From Polia nebulosa (taxonomy: Eukaryota; Arthropoda; Insecta; Lepidoptera; Noctuidae): a stretch of DNA of 64,000 nt. This document shows, piece after piece, positions 52,001 through 56,556 of the stretch. The notes beneath the pieces are model-generated. The model did not search any database and was not told the DNA's origin. It saw nothing but the letters and a program-made list of their open reading frames with translations. The translations under genes and the position numbers were made by a program. The stretch lies in the NCBI GenBank assembly GCA_951329385.1, contig OX589603.1:30910008-30974007 (forward strand). The letters are read 5' to 3'. Position 1 is the first letter of the stretch. Each line of letters begins with the position of its first letter.

Positions 52001-55000
52001 TAAAAAAATCTCCAAAATCGGTTCATGTAGTAAAAAGTTATGAGGTAACAGACATAAAAAAAAATACAGTCGAATTGAGAACCTCCTCCTTAACCATGTT
52101 AACAAAATTCATGGGAAGACTATCACCAAAACTAATGTTGTGTGGAAGTTAATTTCTTTACTTTTGTTTTAAATACTTTTATAAGCTCTCCTCGTTTATC
52201 TAGTGGTTGACAGCATTATGCTGAGCCTAAGAGTTCTGGGTTCGACTCCCGGGTCGGAAATGTGTTGTTGAATTTTTCGTTTATGTTATTTTTATCTGAG
52301 TTCGGGCTGCTGTCTCACTAGCAGCGTGAAGTTTGGACGATTACATGCGAAATGTGGCAATACATCCACCATCAGACTCATTTAACGTCCCCACTGCTGG
52401 GGTACAGGGCTCCTCTCTGTGAGAGGGTTTGCACCACGCTGGCCCAATGCGGGCTGATGGATGTCACATGTCTTCAAACTTTTGGTTCTAGGACATGCCG
52501 GTTTCCTCACGATGTTTTCCTTCACCGTTTTGAGAGCAGTGGTGATGAAATAATTTACACAAATTATAGCGCCTGCCTGGGTTTGAACTCACGACCTACA
52601 ACTTGTAAATCGCGGCCGTTACCACTGGGCCACCACTGCTCACAATCTCCACTGTGGGAATACATGTACGAGTATAATGTTATATTAAATTTTATCGTTA
52701 AATTTTTGAACTTACAGGGTGGATGGAAAATTATCCAATGACTTCTCCCGCTCTGGGTGGAGTGGGAGGGCGTTTGAAACTTTTACTGACTAAAACTCGC
52801 CCCTGTTCTTTCAGTTGCTTGTACTAGGGCTTCGATAACTCTCTTTCGAATTTATCATCGACCCAGTTAGGGTTCTGTTACATCCTGTAGAATCAATATA
52901 ACTCAAACTCCGATACTTCATGATCTCAGCAAGAAAGAGATCATTGCAGATCCAATGCCACTGAGAGATTGATAGCTTCCTGCCTGCCTAGCCTTTAACC
53001 AACTATCTTGGGGTCGGCTTCCAGTCTAACCGGATGCACCTGAATACCAGTATTTTACATGGAGCGACTGGCCTCCACAACCCAGTAACTGGGTAATACA
53101 ATACGATAGATTGATAGCTTTCTGTCTACTGACCTCCATAAGTCATGGCCGTTATCGTCCCCATGTCCAGCAAACTGAGCCCCATGTCACACTGCGCCCT
53201 CGTGAAGATGTAGCTGATGGAACTGGTCACGGAGACGGCACTCCAGAAGGCTGGGATGGTGCACAGCATCAGGGCTATGTTGAACTTGCCGTAACCTGTC
53301 GCTGCGATGGCCTCCTCGAAGTCTGACGGCTCAGGTTCTGGAAGAATGATGAAGAGGATTGTAGTAAGACAGGTAAGTATAATAAAATCGAAATTAGTAT
53401 TTTCACAGCCATGATATTGAGGGTTTTTTTTGAGGGTGTGTTCTCGTAAATATTAAGTTAATTCTTATGCATTGTTGAATGCCAACAGCATTCAACAATG
53501 CATAAGATCGTGTCTGTCGTGGTTAACATCAATATTTGTAACCGATTTCAAAAAAGGAGGTTCTGTATTCGACCCGTATGTATGTATGTATGTTTGTTTG
53601 TCCGCGATTTTCTCGAAAACTACTGATCCGATTTGGATGAAGTTTTCGTTATTCAAATGAATATTTTTCAAGGAAGGTTTTAGTGTATACATTGCCTCTG
53701 ATGAAGATCTACGGAGATAGACAGTGGAATTCTTCAATAACTAACAAAAAATGACTCGTGATTGCTGCGATCGTATGTCTATGTATTGTCAACTCAATTT
53801 AATGGCGAACGACAACTAAAAAGTAAAAAAAAAACCAACCGGTGTTTTTAGTTTTAATTCTTCGTTTTTAACCGACTTCGAAACAGGAGGAGGTTAACAA
53901 TTCGGATGTTTGTATTTTTAACCGACTTCGAAAAAGGAGGAGGTTATCAATTCGGATGTTTGTATTTTTTTTTTATTTTTTTTTTTATGTATGTTCGGGC
54001 ATAACTCCGTCATATATTGACGGATTTGCAAAATTCTTTTTTTGTTCGAAAGGGGTTTATTCCGAAATGGTCCCATTTAAATTTCAAAAAGATCTGATGA
54101 TGGGTTTCGGAGACAGACAACGGAACTCTTCAAAAATTGACAGCAAATCAACCGCGATTGCTGCTATCGTATGTATATGAATTGTTAACACAGTTTAATG
54201 GGGAACCACAACTAAAAAGTGAAAAATAAAAAACTTTTTTACAAAAAAATAGAACCGACTTCCAAAAAAAGTGCAAAATAACTTTAATTTCGGAAGTCGG
54301 TGTCAAAAAACGAAGACAAAACAGGAACACCGACTTCCGAAATTAAAGTTATTTTGCACTTTTTTGGAAGTCGGTTCTATTTTTTTGTAAAAAAGTTTTT
54401 TTTTGACACCGACTTCCGAAATTTAAAGTTATTTTGTATTATTATTTTTTTTTTTTTTAAAGTCGTTGGCTCTATTTTCTGTTAAAATGTTTTTTATACG
54501 TCATCTTCTCCTCGATAAAATAAAAGTTTTTTTTCGTTGTCAAAATAACTTTTTCTTTAAAACGACTTCAGATAGTGTTGTGTGCAAAATATGGACATTC
54601 ATGACGTAATCATCACTACTTATTATAATATATACCATTGTACCCACTGAAGTGACTCACACCTCCTCTCTGAGAGAGGGAATGGGCAGTACCTATAATC
54701 CACCATGCAGGCCCGGTGCGGGTTAATGGATGTAGAATAAAGAAGAATAGAATAAAATTTATTCAGCAACAGTACACGAAACACGCACGGTACACAGAAA
54801 TAACAGTGAAGAAAAAAAAATAAACATTTTAACAAACAAAGTGTGTGCAAATTATCGCTGAAATGGACCTTTTTAGCGCAGTCGTGAGGACTGCGCTAAA
54901 AAGGTCCATTTCAGCGATAATGTCAAACGGGCTGGAGCCGCCTGACGCTGGTTTTTTGGTTCTAAGACAATACCTACACAATTTTAGAAAGTTAACAAGT

Positions 55001-56556
55001 TTTTTTGGTTCTTTACGTTTTTGTTTCCCTTTATGGCCACAGCAGTGAAATAACAAATTGCTATTCTTAGAAAAATCCAGCACTATTGCAAAACAAAAAC
55101 AAAATATTTCTCGCTTAAATATGCCAAATAAACGTGACGATCAAAACAAAATTGTCTCATGCAAGTCTGGTTATAACCCGAAAACTTGGAGCTCTGCCAG
55201 TACCCCTGGCTCCTTCGTCTTTAACCAATAAATGTCACTCACTCCAGGTTTATTACTGCTGCTAATTATAATATATTAATATGACACTATTTATGTGGTT
55301 TCAGGTACTGAAGGTCTTCGCAAATGAGTTTTCGATTGATAAAAGGATGTGGCTTTGAATATATCAAAACAATCGCAATCAGGTTTGATTTTAGTAGATG
55401 GCATATTGTATCGTCTACTTGCATTTCTATATCGGGTGTAAAAATACAGTTTCCGAAGCCGAAAGCCACATAATCTACCCATTATTTGGATCAAAGGAGG
55501 AAGGTCAAAGTCACAATTGTTTTTATTTTACTTTTTCACGAAAATGTATTCCAAGTGTTACTAAACTTTTTTCCAAACAAACACTACTTGAATTTTCGAT
55601 ATTTTTTTTCGAAATTACGAATATCAAACGTATCCGACAAGTACCTACGCAGCTTAGAGTGAAGGGGCGGGGCTTAACTCTACTTGCCTGGGTTCACGTT
55701 ACATTGCGCGCAATAAAAAATTGTTTTTTTTTTCAATTTTGCGCAAAGCTACTTTGTTAGATGTACAGTATGCGTAGTTGACGGCTATGTGATGTGTCTT
55801 TTTACACCCTGTATATCAAGATAAAGAAACGCAAGTAGACGACGAGCACCAAGATACTCAATATAATTATAAAACTCGCTAAATGCGTAACCTCCTCCTG
55901 TTTTTTTTTATTGTGTGTTTATCAGGCTATATAATATGTAGGTATGTATGTATGTTCCTTTGTGGCGCACTATAGACCAGTAGGCCGATCTTGATAATTC
56001 TTACGTCAATTGATTCGTCTTAATCTTGCGAGTGCTAATAAACACATGACAGTAATTAAAATACAATATGGCGACAACCAGACGCCATATTGTGAAAAAG
56101 AAAAAAATGAAAGTCGACGAACTATATTAAGTGGGGTATCAAAATAAAGGGTTCGAGGAGACGATTCCAAAAATATAACTCACTAAAATGTAGAAAAAAA
56201 ATGAATACTTTAAAAAAACCTGACTGTAAAAAACAACTAAAAAGTTCCAAACAAGTTACTTTTCAAGCAGTCTGATGCAGTTGGTGGCATTAAATCAATA
56301 ATTGAACTAAAATAACTGCTACCAACTGCATCAGACTGCCTCATAAGTGACTTGTTTGGCAGTTTTTAGTTGTTTTTTACAGTCTGTTTTTTTTAAAGTC
56401 AGTGAATGACGTCACCAGTGCCAATATATTACAAAACGTACCTTGAGCCATCTTCTCGAGATTTGTAGAAGATAATCCTGTCACCTTGAACAGATGATCA
56501 TGAGGGATCTCTTCAGCAGCTCTCGTCATCTCCGCTTCACTCTTAGCCGTCACCAT
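28043..56556 (-). CDS. SV2/SVOP-like major facilitator transporter, complete, ten exons
   Basis: This encodes a 12-helix membrane transporter of the synaptic-vesicle-glycoprotein-2-like branch of the MFS. Coding exons in order are 56556-56442, 53337-53134, 43120-42958, 37720-37539, 35167-34983, 34411-34260, 31320-31102, 30379-30194, 28469-28342 and 28098-28043. All nine introns are GT-AG and all phases join, giving 529 residues and TAA. Family marks are GFLSDTLGRRQ between helices 2 and 3 (residues about 114-124), LPESPKFL after helix 6 (about 246), a long charged central loop, VDLFPTSLR before helix 11 (about 460) and SGRLGTITG in helix 11. The length is normal for insect SV2B-like proteins. 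The substrate cannot be read from sequence; many insect members are orphan transporters. The start ATG has a good context (AAAATGG). Confidence 0.93.
28342..28469 (-). CDS. SV2-like exon 9 (helices 11-12)
   Basis: The acceptor is TTTTTCTCAG and the donor GTAAGC. It encodes RVMAMSTFLMSGRLGTITGT, then VIFPALINYGCLPPFITIGS. The FPTxLRxMA...GRLG block across the exon 8/9 join is a family signature. Confidence 0.92.
28886..30158 (-). mobile_element. 5'-truncated CR1/L2-like LINE with open reverse transcriptase
   Basis: An uninterrupted minus-strand frame runs from the 5' end near 30158 to the stop near 29045. It contains FGFRSGVSTESAIMCLKQTV, LDLSKAFDLVSY, CGVRQGGLTSPKLFNLYIN and the catalytic YADDMVLL, followed by the thumb-like C-terminal part FKYLGHWVSEDLRDNADVER. 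The 3' end has a tandem AATTT tail at 28886-28900. AGCTTAT at both 28879-28885 and 30159-30165 is a likely short target-site duplication. It lies in intron 8 of the SV2-like gene in the same orientation. The endonuclease and 5' half are missing. Clade assignment is tentative. Confidence 0.85.
30194..30379 (-). CDS. SV2-like exon 8 (helices 9-10)
   Basis: The acceptor is CTCCTCTTCCAG and the donor GTAAGG. It encodes CGKRLVAGFCGFTSALLIVL, helix 10 and SSITVDLFPTSL. The frame shared with exons 7 and 9 is open throughout; the open frames in other readings here are shadows. A LINE begins about 35 bp past the donor. Confidence 0.92.
31102..31320 (-). CDS. SV2-like exon 7 (luminal loop, helix 8)
   Basis: The acceptor is CATTTGCAG and the donor GTAAGA. 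It encodes SNTIRLWYPQLAAMI, a cysteine-containing non-cytoplasmic loop, and helix 8 (SALVGAGSVLTYGIGGALVN). RxWYPQL is conserved in SV2-like proteins. Confidence 0.92.
31449..31640 (-). mobile_element. LINE 3'-end fragment
   Basis: The stretch tttatttattaaaacttcat, followed by acaaaggcggacttcatgcc and ctctaccagtcaaccaaggg, is a recurring lepidopteran LINE 3' terminal sequence read in reverse (an AATAAATAAA signal on the minus strand). No coding part remains. Confidence 0.55.
32271..32383. repeat. Compound pentanucleotide microsatellite (TTCTA)n(CTACT)n
   Basis: About six TTCTA units, then about fifteen CTACT units with one variant, then a few CTATT units. The two related five-base motifs suggest one mutated into the other and then expanded. 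It lies in intron 6 of the SV2-like gene. Confidence 0.95.
32820..33205 (+). mobile_element. RTE-like LINE 3' fragment
   Basis: The translation contains LKWKWSGHIQRAMDERWSQT, KKRKGRPSKRWIDDI and AGALWPRWAKD, matching the C-terminus of the intact RTE-type element at 61430-62664 (LKWKWAGHIARM, GKRKRGRPLERWSDEI). It ends in an aataaataaataa tail. The upstream part is frameshifted. It is a dead fragment in intron 6. Confidence 0.8.
33464..33536. repeat. Imperfect 73-bp hairpin
   Basis: The left arm starts ggtaccatgcatagagtaac and the right arm ends gttgctctatggtacc. The arms pair over about 31-35 bases with a 2-base bulge and a few mismatches around a loop ttccagt. It is likely a small palindromic repeat; a hairpin RNA is less likely. 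Confidence 0.6.
33700..33812 (+). mobile_element. R1-clade LINE 3' tail copy
   Basis: It contains gtaagagtctaacatcaccc, a cgctccaccc block and the terminal gatttcccacccccaaaaaa, in the same order as the family copies described at 58000-58687. Only the 3' UTR end is present, with its poly(A). Confidence 0.65.
33812..34060 (+). repeat. ACCGGCCAAG...GGTACGGAACC dispersed repeat
   Basis: It starts accggccaagtgcgtctcgg, contains gggttccgtacc, a gacggacagacagatggaca run, and ends tttgggtacggaacc. The same blocks occur reversed at 34480-34735 and 45985-46225, so this is a dispersed non-coding repeat common in Lepidoptera. Its superfamily is not clear from sequence. Confidence 0.75.
34060..34216 (+). 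mobile_element. LINE 3' tail fragment
   Basis: The run gatggatggattgtgttagg, then ttgtgttgcaccgacctcat, then gatgatgac parallels the last 150 bp of the LINE fragment at 22480-22620. It appears to be another truncated copy of that element. Confidence 0.65.
34260..34411 (-). CDS. SV2-like exon 6 (central loop, helix 7)
   Basis: The acceptor is ATCTTTTAG and the donor GTAAGT. It encodes the charged cytoplasmic loop IKALVEEKNEQQGKGVAALR and helix 7, AQWLFLMCIIHMGCMFG. It is phase 0 at entry and phase 2 at exit. Confidence 0.9.
34480..34735 (-). repeat. ACCGGCCAAG-family dispersed repeat, reversed
   Basis: It contains gttccgtaccagaaggataa, ctgtccgtccgtccgtcagt and cacggaacccttcatgcgtg, the reversed order of the copy at 33812-34060. 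It lies in intron 5 of the SV2-like gene. Confidence 0.7.
34735..34815 (-). repeat. Fragment of a lepidopteran 'cccactgctgggcaaaggcc' repeat
   Basis: The block tgtcccactgctgggcaaag, followed by gcctccccataactttccag, is a recurring lepidopteran repeat end. Only a short piece is present, preceded by a poly(T) run. Confidence 0.5.
34983..35167 (-). CDS. SV2-like exon 5 (helix 6 and PESPKFL loop)
   Basis: The acceptor is CATTTTCCAG and the donor GTAAGT. It encodes VIHSWNLFLFSTAVMPLLTG, then FLYLPESPKFLMTRGRNEEA and the start of the central loop. PESPxFL is shared with sugar and organic-cation transporters. Confidence 0.93.
35440..36020 (+). mobile_element. LINE 3' end with remnant of coding C-terminus
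   Basis: The frame at 35610-35730 reads LDKSFTVQAARLWNALPDPI, then KRAQPLPVFKRLVKK, the usual C-terminal tail of CR1/jockey-like LINE ORF2. The 3' UTR contains gaaagcgataaggccgccca and ends gtgtacaataaag. No catalytic domain is left. It lies in intron 4. Confidence 0.75.
36113..36210 (-). mobile_element. 3' tail of the same LINE family, reversed
   Basis: On the minus strand it reads atatcgctgtcagcgataag, accgccattgtattgtgtta and gtgtacaataaagtagagt, matching the end of the plus-strand copy at 35910-36016. Confidence 0.7.
36521..36814. mobile_element. 294-bp MITE with long inverted repeats and TTAA target duplication
   Basis: The ends are GGCCCCTCTC and GAGAGGGGCC, and the arms pair for about 110 bp each side. 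The element is flanked exactly by TTAA at 36517-36520 and 36815-36818, the hallmark of piggyBac-type insertion. It has no coding capacity. Diverged relatives lie at 38855-39030 and 50960-51420. It lies in intron 4 of the SV2-like gene. Confidence 0.88.
36979..37181. mobile_element. 203-bp inverted-repeat element (MITE)
   Basis: The termini are GATTCGCGGC and GCCGCGAATC. Arms of roughly 90 bp pair with some mismatches, for example catcaatacaact against agttgtattgat and tcagttagaattgatgtcaa against its complement. No TSD is obvious. Confidence 0.8.
37237..37276. repeat. Perfect 16-bp-arm hairpin
   Basis: AAAATTTGAATTCGCG, an 8-base loop ggctacct, then the exact complement. It lies 56 bp from the GATTCGCGGC element and shares its gaattcgcg motif, so it may be a solo terminus. 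Confidence 0.85.
37539..37720 (-). CDS. SV2-like exon 4 (helices 4-5)
   Basis: The acceptor is TAACCCTTCCAG and the donor GTAAGT. It encodes FNGPFAVLISYIAELHRTEL, then RARVILLTNLFFTFANTTL and WEFHMFGDSI. The NGPF...Y(I/L)xE(L/F)H block is characteristic of the SV2/SVOP group. Confidence 0.92.
38125..38450 (+). repeat. tgcctagcc/ggcttccagt dispersed repeat, interrupted
   Basis: It contains tcttggggtcggcttccagt, ctaaccggatgcagctgaat, aacccagttgctgggtaata and the end caagcgtagcttaa. The better copy at 58688-59008 is continuous here. In this copy the match breaks at TTAA (38447-38450) and appears to resume at 39060. Confidence 0.8.
38451..39059. mobile_element. TTAA-flanked composite insertion
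   Basis: This 609-bp block lies between TTAA at 38447-38450 and TTAA at 39060-39063, inside another repeat whose empty version is at about 58985. Its left part begins GGCGCAGTTA and is homologous, in reverse, to 45185-45600. Its right part (38855-39030) is half of the GGCCCC MITE family. It looks like a TTAA element that was later rearranged or invaded. Confidence 0.65.
39126..39164. repeat. Perfect 17-bp-arm palindrome
   Basis: TTTCATTGTATTTTCAT, loop tgcat, then the exact complement. Directly readable; no context suggests a function. Confidence 0.85.
39405..39560 (-). mobile_element. R1-clade LINE 3' tail copy
   Basis: The stretch tttttttttgtgggtgtgat, then the cttctcccgctc and gtgtcagactcttactgact blocks and aaaacccacccct, is the family 3' UTR read from its poly(A) end. 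It contains a small internal duplication of the atgacttct block. Confidence 0.7.
39620..39750 (+). mobile_element. R1-clade LINE 3' tail copy, opposite strand
   Basis: It contains gtgggttttagtcagaaaga, gtctgacacacctcccgctc and gatgacttcgcaccctcgaa. It lies back to back with the minus-strand copy at 39405, leaving about 60 bp between them. Confidence 0.65.
39882..40040 (+). repeat. 'actaatattataaatgcgaaag' dispersed repeat
   Basis: It starts ctactaatattataaatgcg and continues with gaaatttggcacacgg and ataggctactttttaccatg. Two further copies are near 45050 and 48880. This is an abundant lepidopteran family; I do not assign it to a class. Confidence 0.7.
40068..41310. repeat. Tandem array of about 155-bp units, interrupted by a LINE
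   Basis: Four units share tgatgacagtt, tttagaaatcctttcggctt, tggagtcagtataagtga and tctctacatt. They start near 40068, 40218, 40992 and 41148. The gap between units 2 and 3 is exactly the R1-clade insertion at 40383-40991. With it removed the units run head to tail at 150-159 bp. Confidence 0.85.
40383..40991 (-). mobile_element. R1-clade LINE copy with target-site duplication and internal deletion
   Basis: The minus-strand translation gives AGLSPWDLEAKVLALLYEWR, ATIAAVVPLFEEWLERR, LTFRLMQVLTGHGCFG, a frame change near 40700, then GCFHCADRPEDTVE and RRVLVDAIGGCDLSRPALVQ. This is the C-terminal zinc-knuckle end of R1-type ORF2. The 3' UTR is joined early, so the region present in the 58000 copy is deleted. 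Poly(A) is at the low end. TTTATTGGG at 40374-40382 and 40992-41000 is the TSD. Confidence 0.88.
41801..41880. repeat. 28-bp tandem repeat, nearly three units
   Basis: The unit gtttgtattatgtgtttgta plus ttataatg repeats at 41801, 41829 and 41857 with single-base changes. It creates a hydrophobic-looking open frame that is not a gene. Confidence 0.9.
42080..42310. repeat. Joined pieces of two dispersed repeats
   Basis: The start, gcgaattgagtaacctcctt then ttttgaagtcggtt, is a reversed piece of the ACCGACTTC family. The later part, gcaccaactacatcagactg and cttaaaaagtaacttgctta, resembles half of the MITE at 56207-56399. Confidence 0.6.
42958..43120 (-). CDS. SV2-like exon 3 (helices 2-4, MFS motif A)
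   Basis: The acceptor is CTTACCTTGTTTCAG and the donor GTGAGT. It encodes GMISSAMLWGFLSDTLGRRQ, then helix 3 and the start of helix 4 (NFAMLLVMRFASGF). It carries the GxxxDxxGRR motif that defines MFS transporters. A LINE tail begins about 20 bp upstream of the acceptor. Confidence 0.93.
43141..43245 (+). mobile_element. LINE 3' tail next to the exon 3 splice acceptor
   Basis: The sequence ggttacgtctaggtaagcgt, accatcaggtgatatagtgg and gcctatcaacaataaaaaaa matches the 3' end of the LINE family at 44480, 50640, 60110 and 63619. It is antisense to the SV2-like gene and ends 20 bp from the exon 3 acceptor, so branch-point sequence there may be transposon-derived. Confidence 0.75.
44480..44652 (+). 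mobile_element. LINE 3' fragment
   Basis: It includes a degraded TAKEWNSLPESVFPD-type coding end (tggaattccccggagttttt), then ggttacttctaggcaagcgt, ccatcaggtgagatagtggt and gcctatcaacaataatttaa. Same family as 43141 and 60110. Confidence 0.7.
45050..45675 (+). repeat. 'actaatattataaatgcg' family copy split by a TTAA element
   Basis: The left piece (gtaatctctgtaactactga) and the right piece (ttgaaattcacgcggacgaa, then cgggcgaagtgctagt) match the continuous copy at 48880-49065. The intervening part begins at TTAA 45181 and is the reverse complement of the repeat at 38451-38840. Confidence 0.7.
45181..45605. mobile_element. TTAAGGCGCAGTTA element, second copy
   Basis: It starts TTAAGGCGCAGTTA. 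Inside it is the reverse complement of 38460-38840: shared blocks include the gctgagctcacggaacgcgt/acgcgttacgcgagctcagc pair. Since both copies begin with the same 14 bases although the interior is inverted, those bases are terminal inverted repeats. No open frame is present. Confidence 0.65.
45696..45752. repeat. Near-perfect 25-bp-arm hairpin
   Basis: The arm aaatgtctgccttgcccttt plus gtgga pairs with tccacaaagggccaggcaga plus cattt around the loop cacaggta, with one mismatch. Confidence 0.8.
45985..46225 (-). repeat. ACCGGCCAAG-family dispersed repeat, reversed
   Basis: It contains gggttctgtacccgacgggt, ccatcagtccgtcgtctgtc, tttggtacggaactttaaat and cacagccggttttt. It is a reversed member of the family at 33812 and lies in intron 2. 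Confidence 0.7.
46430..46530 (-). mobile_element. tRNA-derived SINE fragment
   Basis: Read on the minus strand it contains TGGTGTAGTGG (box A) and GGTTTGACACC (box B) about 40 bases apart. These are the pol III promoter parts of a tRNA. No functional cloverleaf with a usable anticodon arm was recognised, so it is a SINE rather than a tRNA gene. Confidence 0.65.
46900..47215 (-). mobile_element. R1-clade LINE 3' end copy
   Basis: It starts with a poly(T) run and ggtaatcatcaaataacttc, then gtgtcagactcttactgact, atgacaggccccgtccttat and gcgcgtggaacactacgcgc. Flanks tcctgttgtag and tcctgtgttag may be a decayed target duplication. Only the 3' UTR remains. Confidence 0.75.
47589..47760 (+). mobile_element. 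tRNA-derived SINE
   Basis: It contains box A TGGCGCAGTGG (47599-47609) and box B GGTTCGATTCC (47642-47652). A non-tRNA body (acaaatatttgtatggcctt, gggtttgggtgtcttgagtt) and a GAAA-rich tail follow. A second, shorter copy is at 59911-60095. Confidence 0.8.
47821..48014. mobile_element. 194-bp fold-back MITE
   Basis: It begins AAAGGCTCGAGCAGACCGGA and ends with the exact complement. The arms continue to pair through tgtaatgcatggaact, gagacaggacaccgct and their complements with an internal loop near 47935, so almost the whole element can fold on itself. No coding capacity and no clear TSD. Confidence 0.85.
48700..49065 (+). repeat. Two adjacent copies of the 'aatattataaatgcg' family
   Basis: A diverged start at 48715 (aatattaataaatgcgaaag) with a gtgacagacagacagacac segment is followed at 48885 by gctaatattataaagaggta and a second body. 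This ends tccacgcggaagaagtcgcg, ggcgaagtgttagta. Confidence 0.65.
49840..50490 (+). mobile_element. R1-clade LINE 3' end copy interrupted by a TIR element
   Basis: The left piece has cgtagtgttccacgcgcgtc and gacggggcccgtcatgg. The right piece has ggataaattcgaaacagagt, ggaacaggggtgggttttag and the end atcccaaccccacaaaaa. The two pieces match one continuous 3' UTR in the copy at 58000-58690, so the block at about 50008-50368 is an insertion. Confidence 0.8.
50008..50368. mobile_element. TAGACAAAGTAACA inverted-repeat element
   Basis: The ends are TAGACAAAGTAACA and TGTTACTTTGTCTA, perfect 14-bp inverted repeats extending imperfectly outward. The element of about 355 bp sits inside an R1-clade LINE 3' UTR. 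There is no open frame. A smaller relative with CTCTAGACAAAG ends lies at 57594-57850. Confidence 0.8.
50640..50880 (+). mobile_element. LINE 3' fragment
   Basis: The frame reads AKEWNSLPESVFPDRYNLGF and FKTRVNRLPPGKRAG, then the 3' UTR tcagatgagatagtggttaa and gcctatcaaagttaaaaaaa. Same family as 60110-60570. Confidence 0.8.
50880..51560. mobile_element. Larger relative of the GGCCCC MITE with nested insertion
   Basis: Both outer arms (agtggcgccctcattgaata near 50960; caatgagggcgccacttggc near 51395) match the MITE at 36521. Flanking blocks with gccgacagaagtgaaaactt and atgcccaacgcgcctaaagc match 36366-36490. The interior is broken between about 51133 and 51324 by a block ending GAGGCCTC and TTAA. 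Confidence 0.65.
51133..51324. mobile_element. Nested block inside the GGCCCC-type element
   Basis: It replaces the expected ttatcc at the centre of the host element. It starts aaaggggccca and ends gaggcctcttaa, with an inner hairpin tcaacacttgaa...ttcaagtgttga around a GT run. The ends are similar to the host's GGCCCC termini and to TTAA targets, so a nested TTAA element is likely. Confidence 0.5.
52188..52345 (+). mobile_element. tRNA-derived SINE fragment
   Basis: It has a weak box A (atctagtgg) and a good box B GGTTCGACTCC (52239-52249), then a body with gagttcgggctgctgtctca. No intact tRNA fold was seen. Confidence 0.6.
52375..52650 (-). mobile_element. SINE read on the minus strand
   Basis: The minus strand opens with box A-like TGGCCCAGTGG and a box B-like gtcgtgagttcaaac. 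The body includes ggtgaaggaaaacatcgtga (plus-strand cctcacgatgttttccttca), a very common lepidopteran SINE core. A piece of the same body is at 54660-54730. Confidence 0.7.
52723..52880 (-). mobile_element. R1-clade LINE 3' tail copy
   Basis: It contains attatccaatgacttctccc, gctctgggtggagtgggagg and ttactgactaaaactcgccc, then decays. Only the last 150 bp of the element is present. Confidence 0.7.
52975..53110 (+). repeat. tgcctagcc/ggcttccagt repeat fragment
   Basis: It contains ctgcctagcctttaaccaac, tcttggggtcggcttccagt and aacccagtaactgggtaata. It stops about 25 bp before the SV2-like exon 2 donor. Confidence 0.8.
53134..53337 (-). CDS. SV2-like exon 2 (helix 1)
   Basis: The acceptor is CATTCTTCCAG and the donor GTCAGT. 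It encodes EPEPSDFEEAIAATGYGKFN, then helix 1 and the loop to MGTITAMTYGG. FEEAIxxxGxGKFN is typical of the start of SV2-family transporters. Confidence 0.9.
53464..53506. repeat. Perfect 19-bp-arm hairpin
   Basis: CTTATGCATTGTTGAATGC, loop caaca, then the exact complement. It lies in intron 1 of the SV2-like gene. Confidence 0.88.
53540..53780 (+). repeat. ACCGA-TTC/GGAGGTT repeat copy
   Basis: It contains aaccgatttcaaaaaaggag, tgtttgtccgcgattttctc, a gatttggatgaagttttcgt segment, and an end with gacagtggaattcttcaa. It is closely related to the next copy at 53865. Confidence 0.7.
53865..54215 (+). repeat. ACCGACTTCG repeat with 50-bp head duplication
   Basis: The 50-bp unit starting tttttaaccgacttcg and ending ttcggatgtttgta occurs at 53865-53914 and again at 53915-53964 with four differences. 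The body of the repeat follows. The head has been tandemly duplicated. Confidence 0.85.
54229..54400. repeat. Large fold-back palindrome, about 74-bp arms
   Basis: The left arm (54229-54303) holds aaaatagaaccgacttcc, gcaaaataactttaatttcg and gaagtcggtgt. The right arm (54327-54400) is its complement with a one-base indel. The loop is 23 bases. A third partial copy of the arm follows at 54405-54445. It ends the ACCGACTTC repeat tract. Confidence 0.88.
54735..54850 (-). mobile_element. LINE 3' end fragment
   Basis: The minus-strand 3' end contains AATAAA-like signals (plus-strand aaatttattcagcaacagta) and the common cgaaacacgcacggtacaca block. No coding part is left. Confidence 0.45.
54851..54921. 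repeat. Perfect 33-bp-arm hairpin
   Basis: The left arm begins attatcgctgaaatggacct and ends tttagcgcagtc. The 5-base loop is gtgag, and the right arm is the exact complement across all 33 bases. Such perfection implies very recent formation. Confidence 0.92.
56207..56399. mobile_element. 193-bp inverted-repeat MITE beside exon 1
   Basis: The ends actttaaaaaaacctgactg and cagtctgttttttttaaagt pair, and the arms continue through acaactaaaaagt, ccaaacaag and gcagtctgatgcagttggt. The loop is AT-rich. It ends 42 bp from the exon 1 donor. A half copy is near 42215-42310. Confidence 0.82.
56442..56556 (-). CDS. SV2-like exon 1 (start codon)
   Basis: It begins ATGGTGACG and encodes an acidic cytoplasmic N-terminus, MVTAKSEAEMTRAAEEIPHD and on to NLEKMAQ. 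The donor is CAAG/GTACG, leaving phase 1. An inverted-repeat MITE starts about 42 bp into the following intron. Confidence 0.88.
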
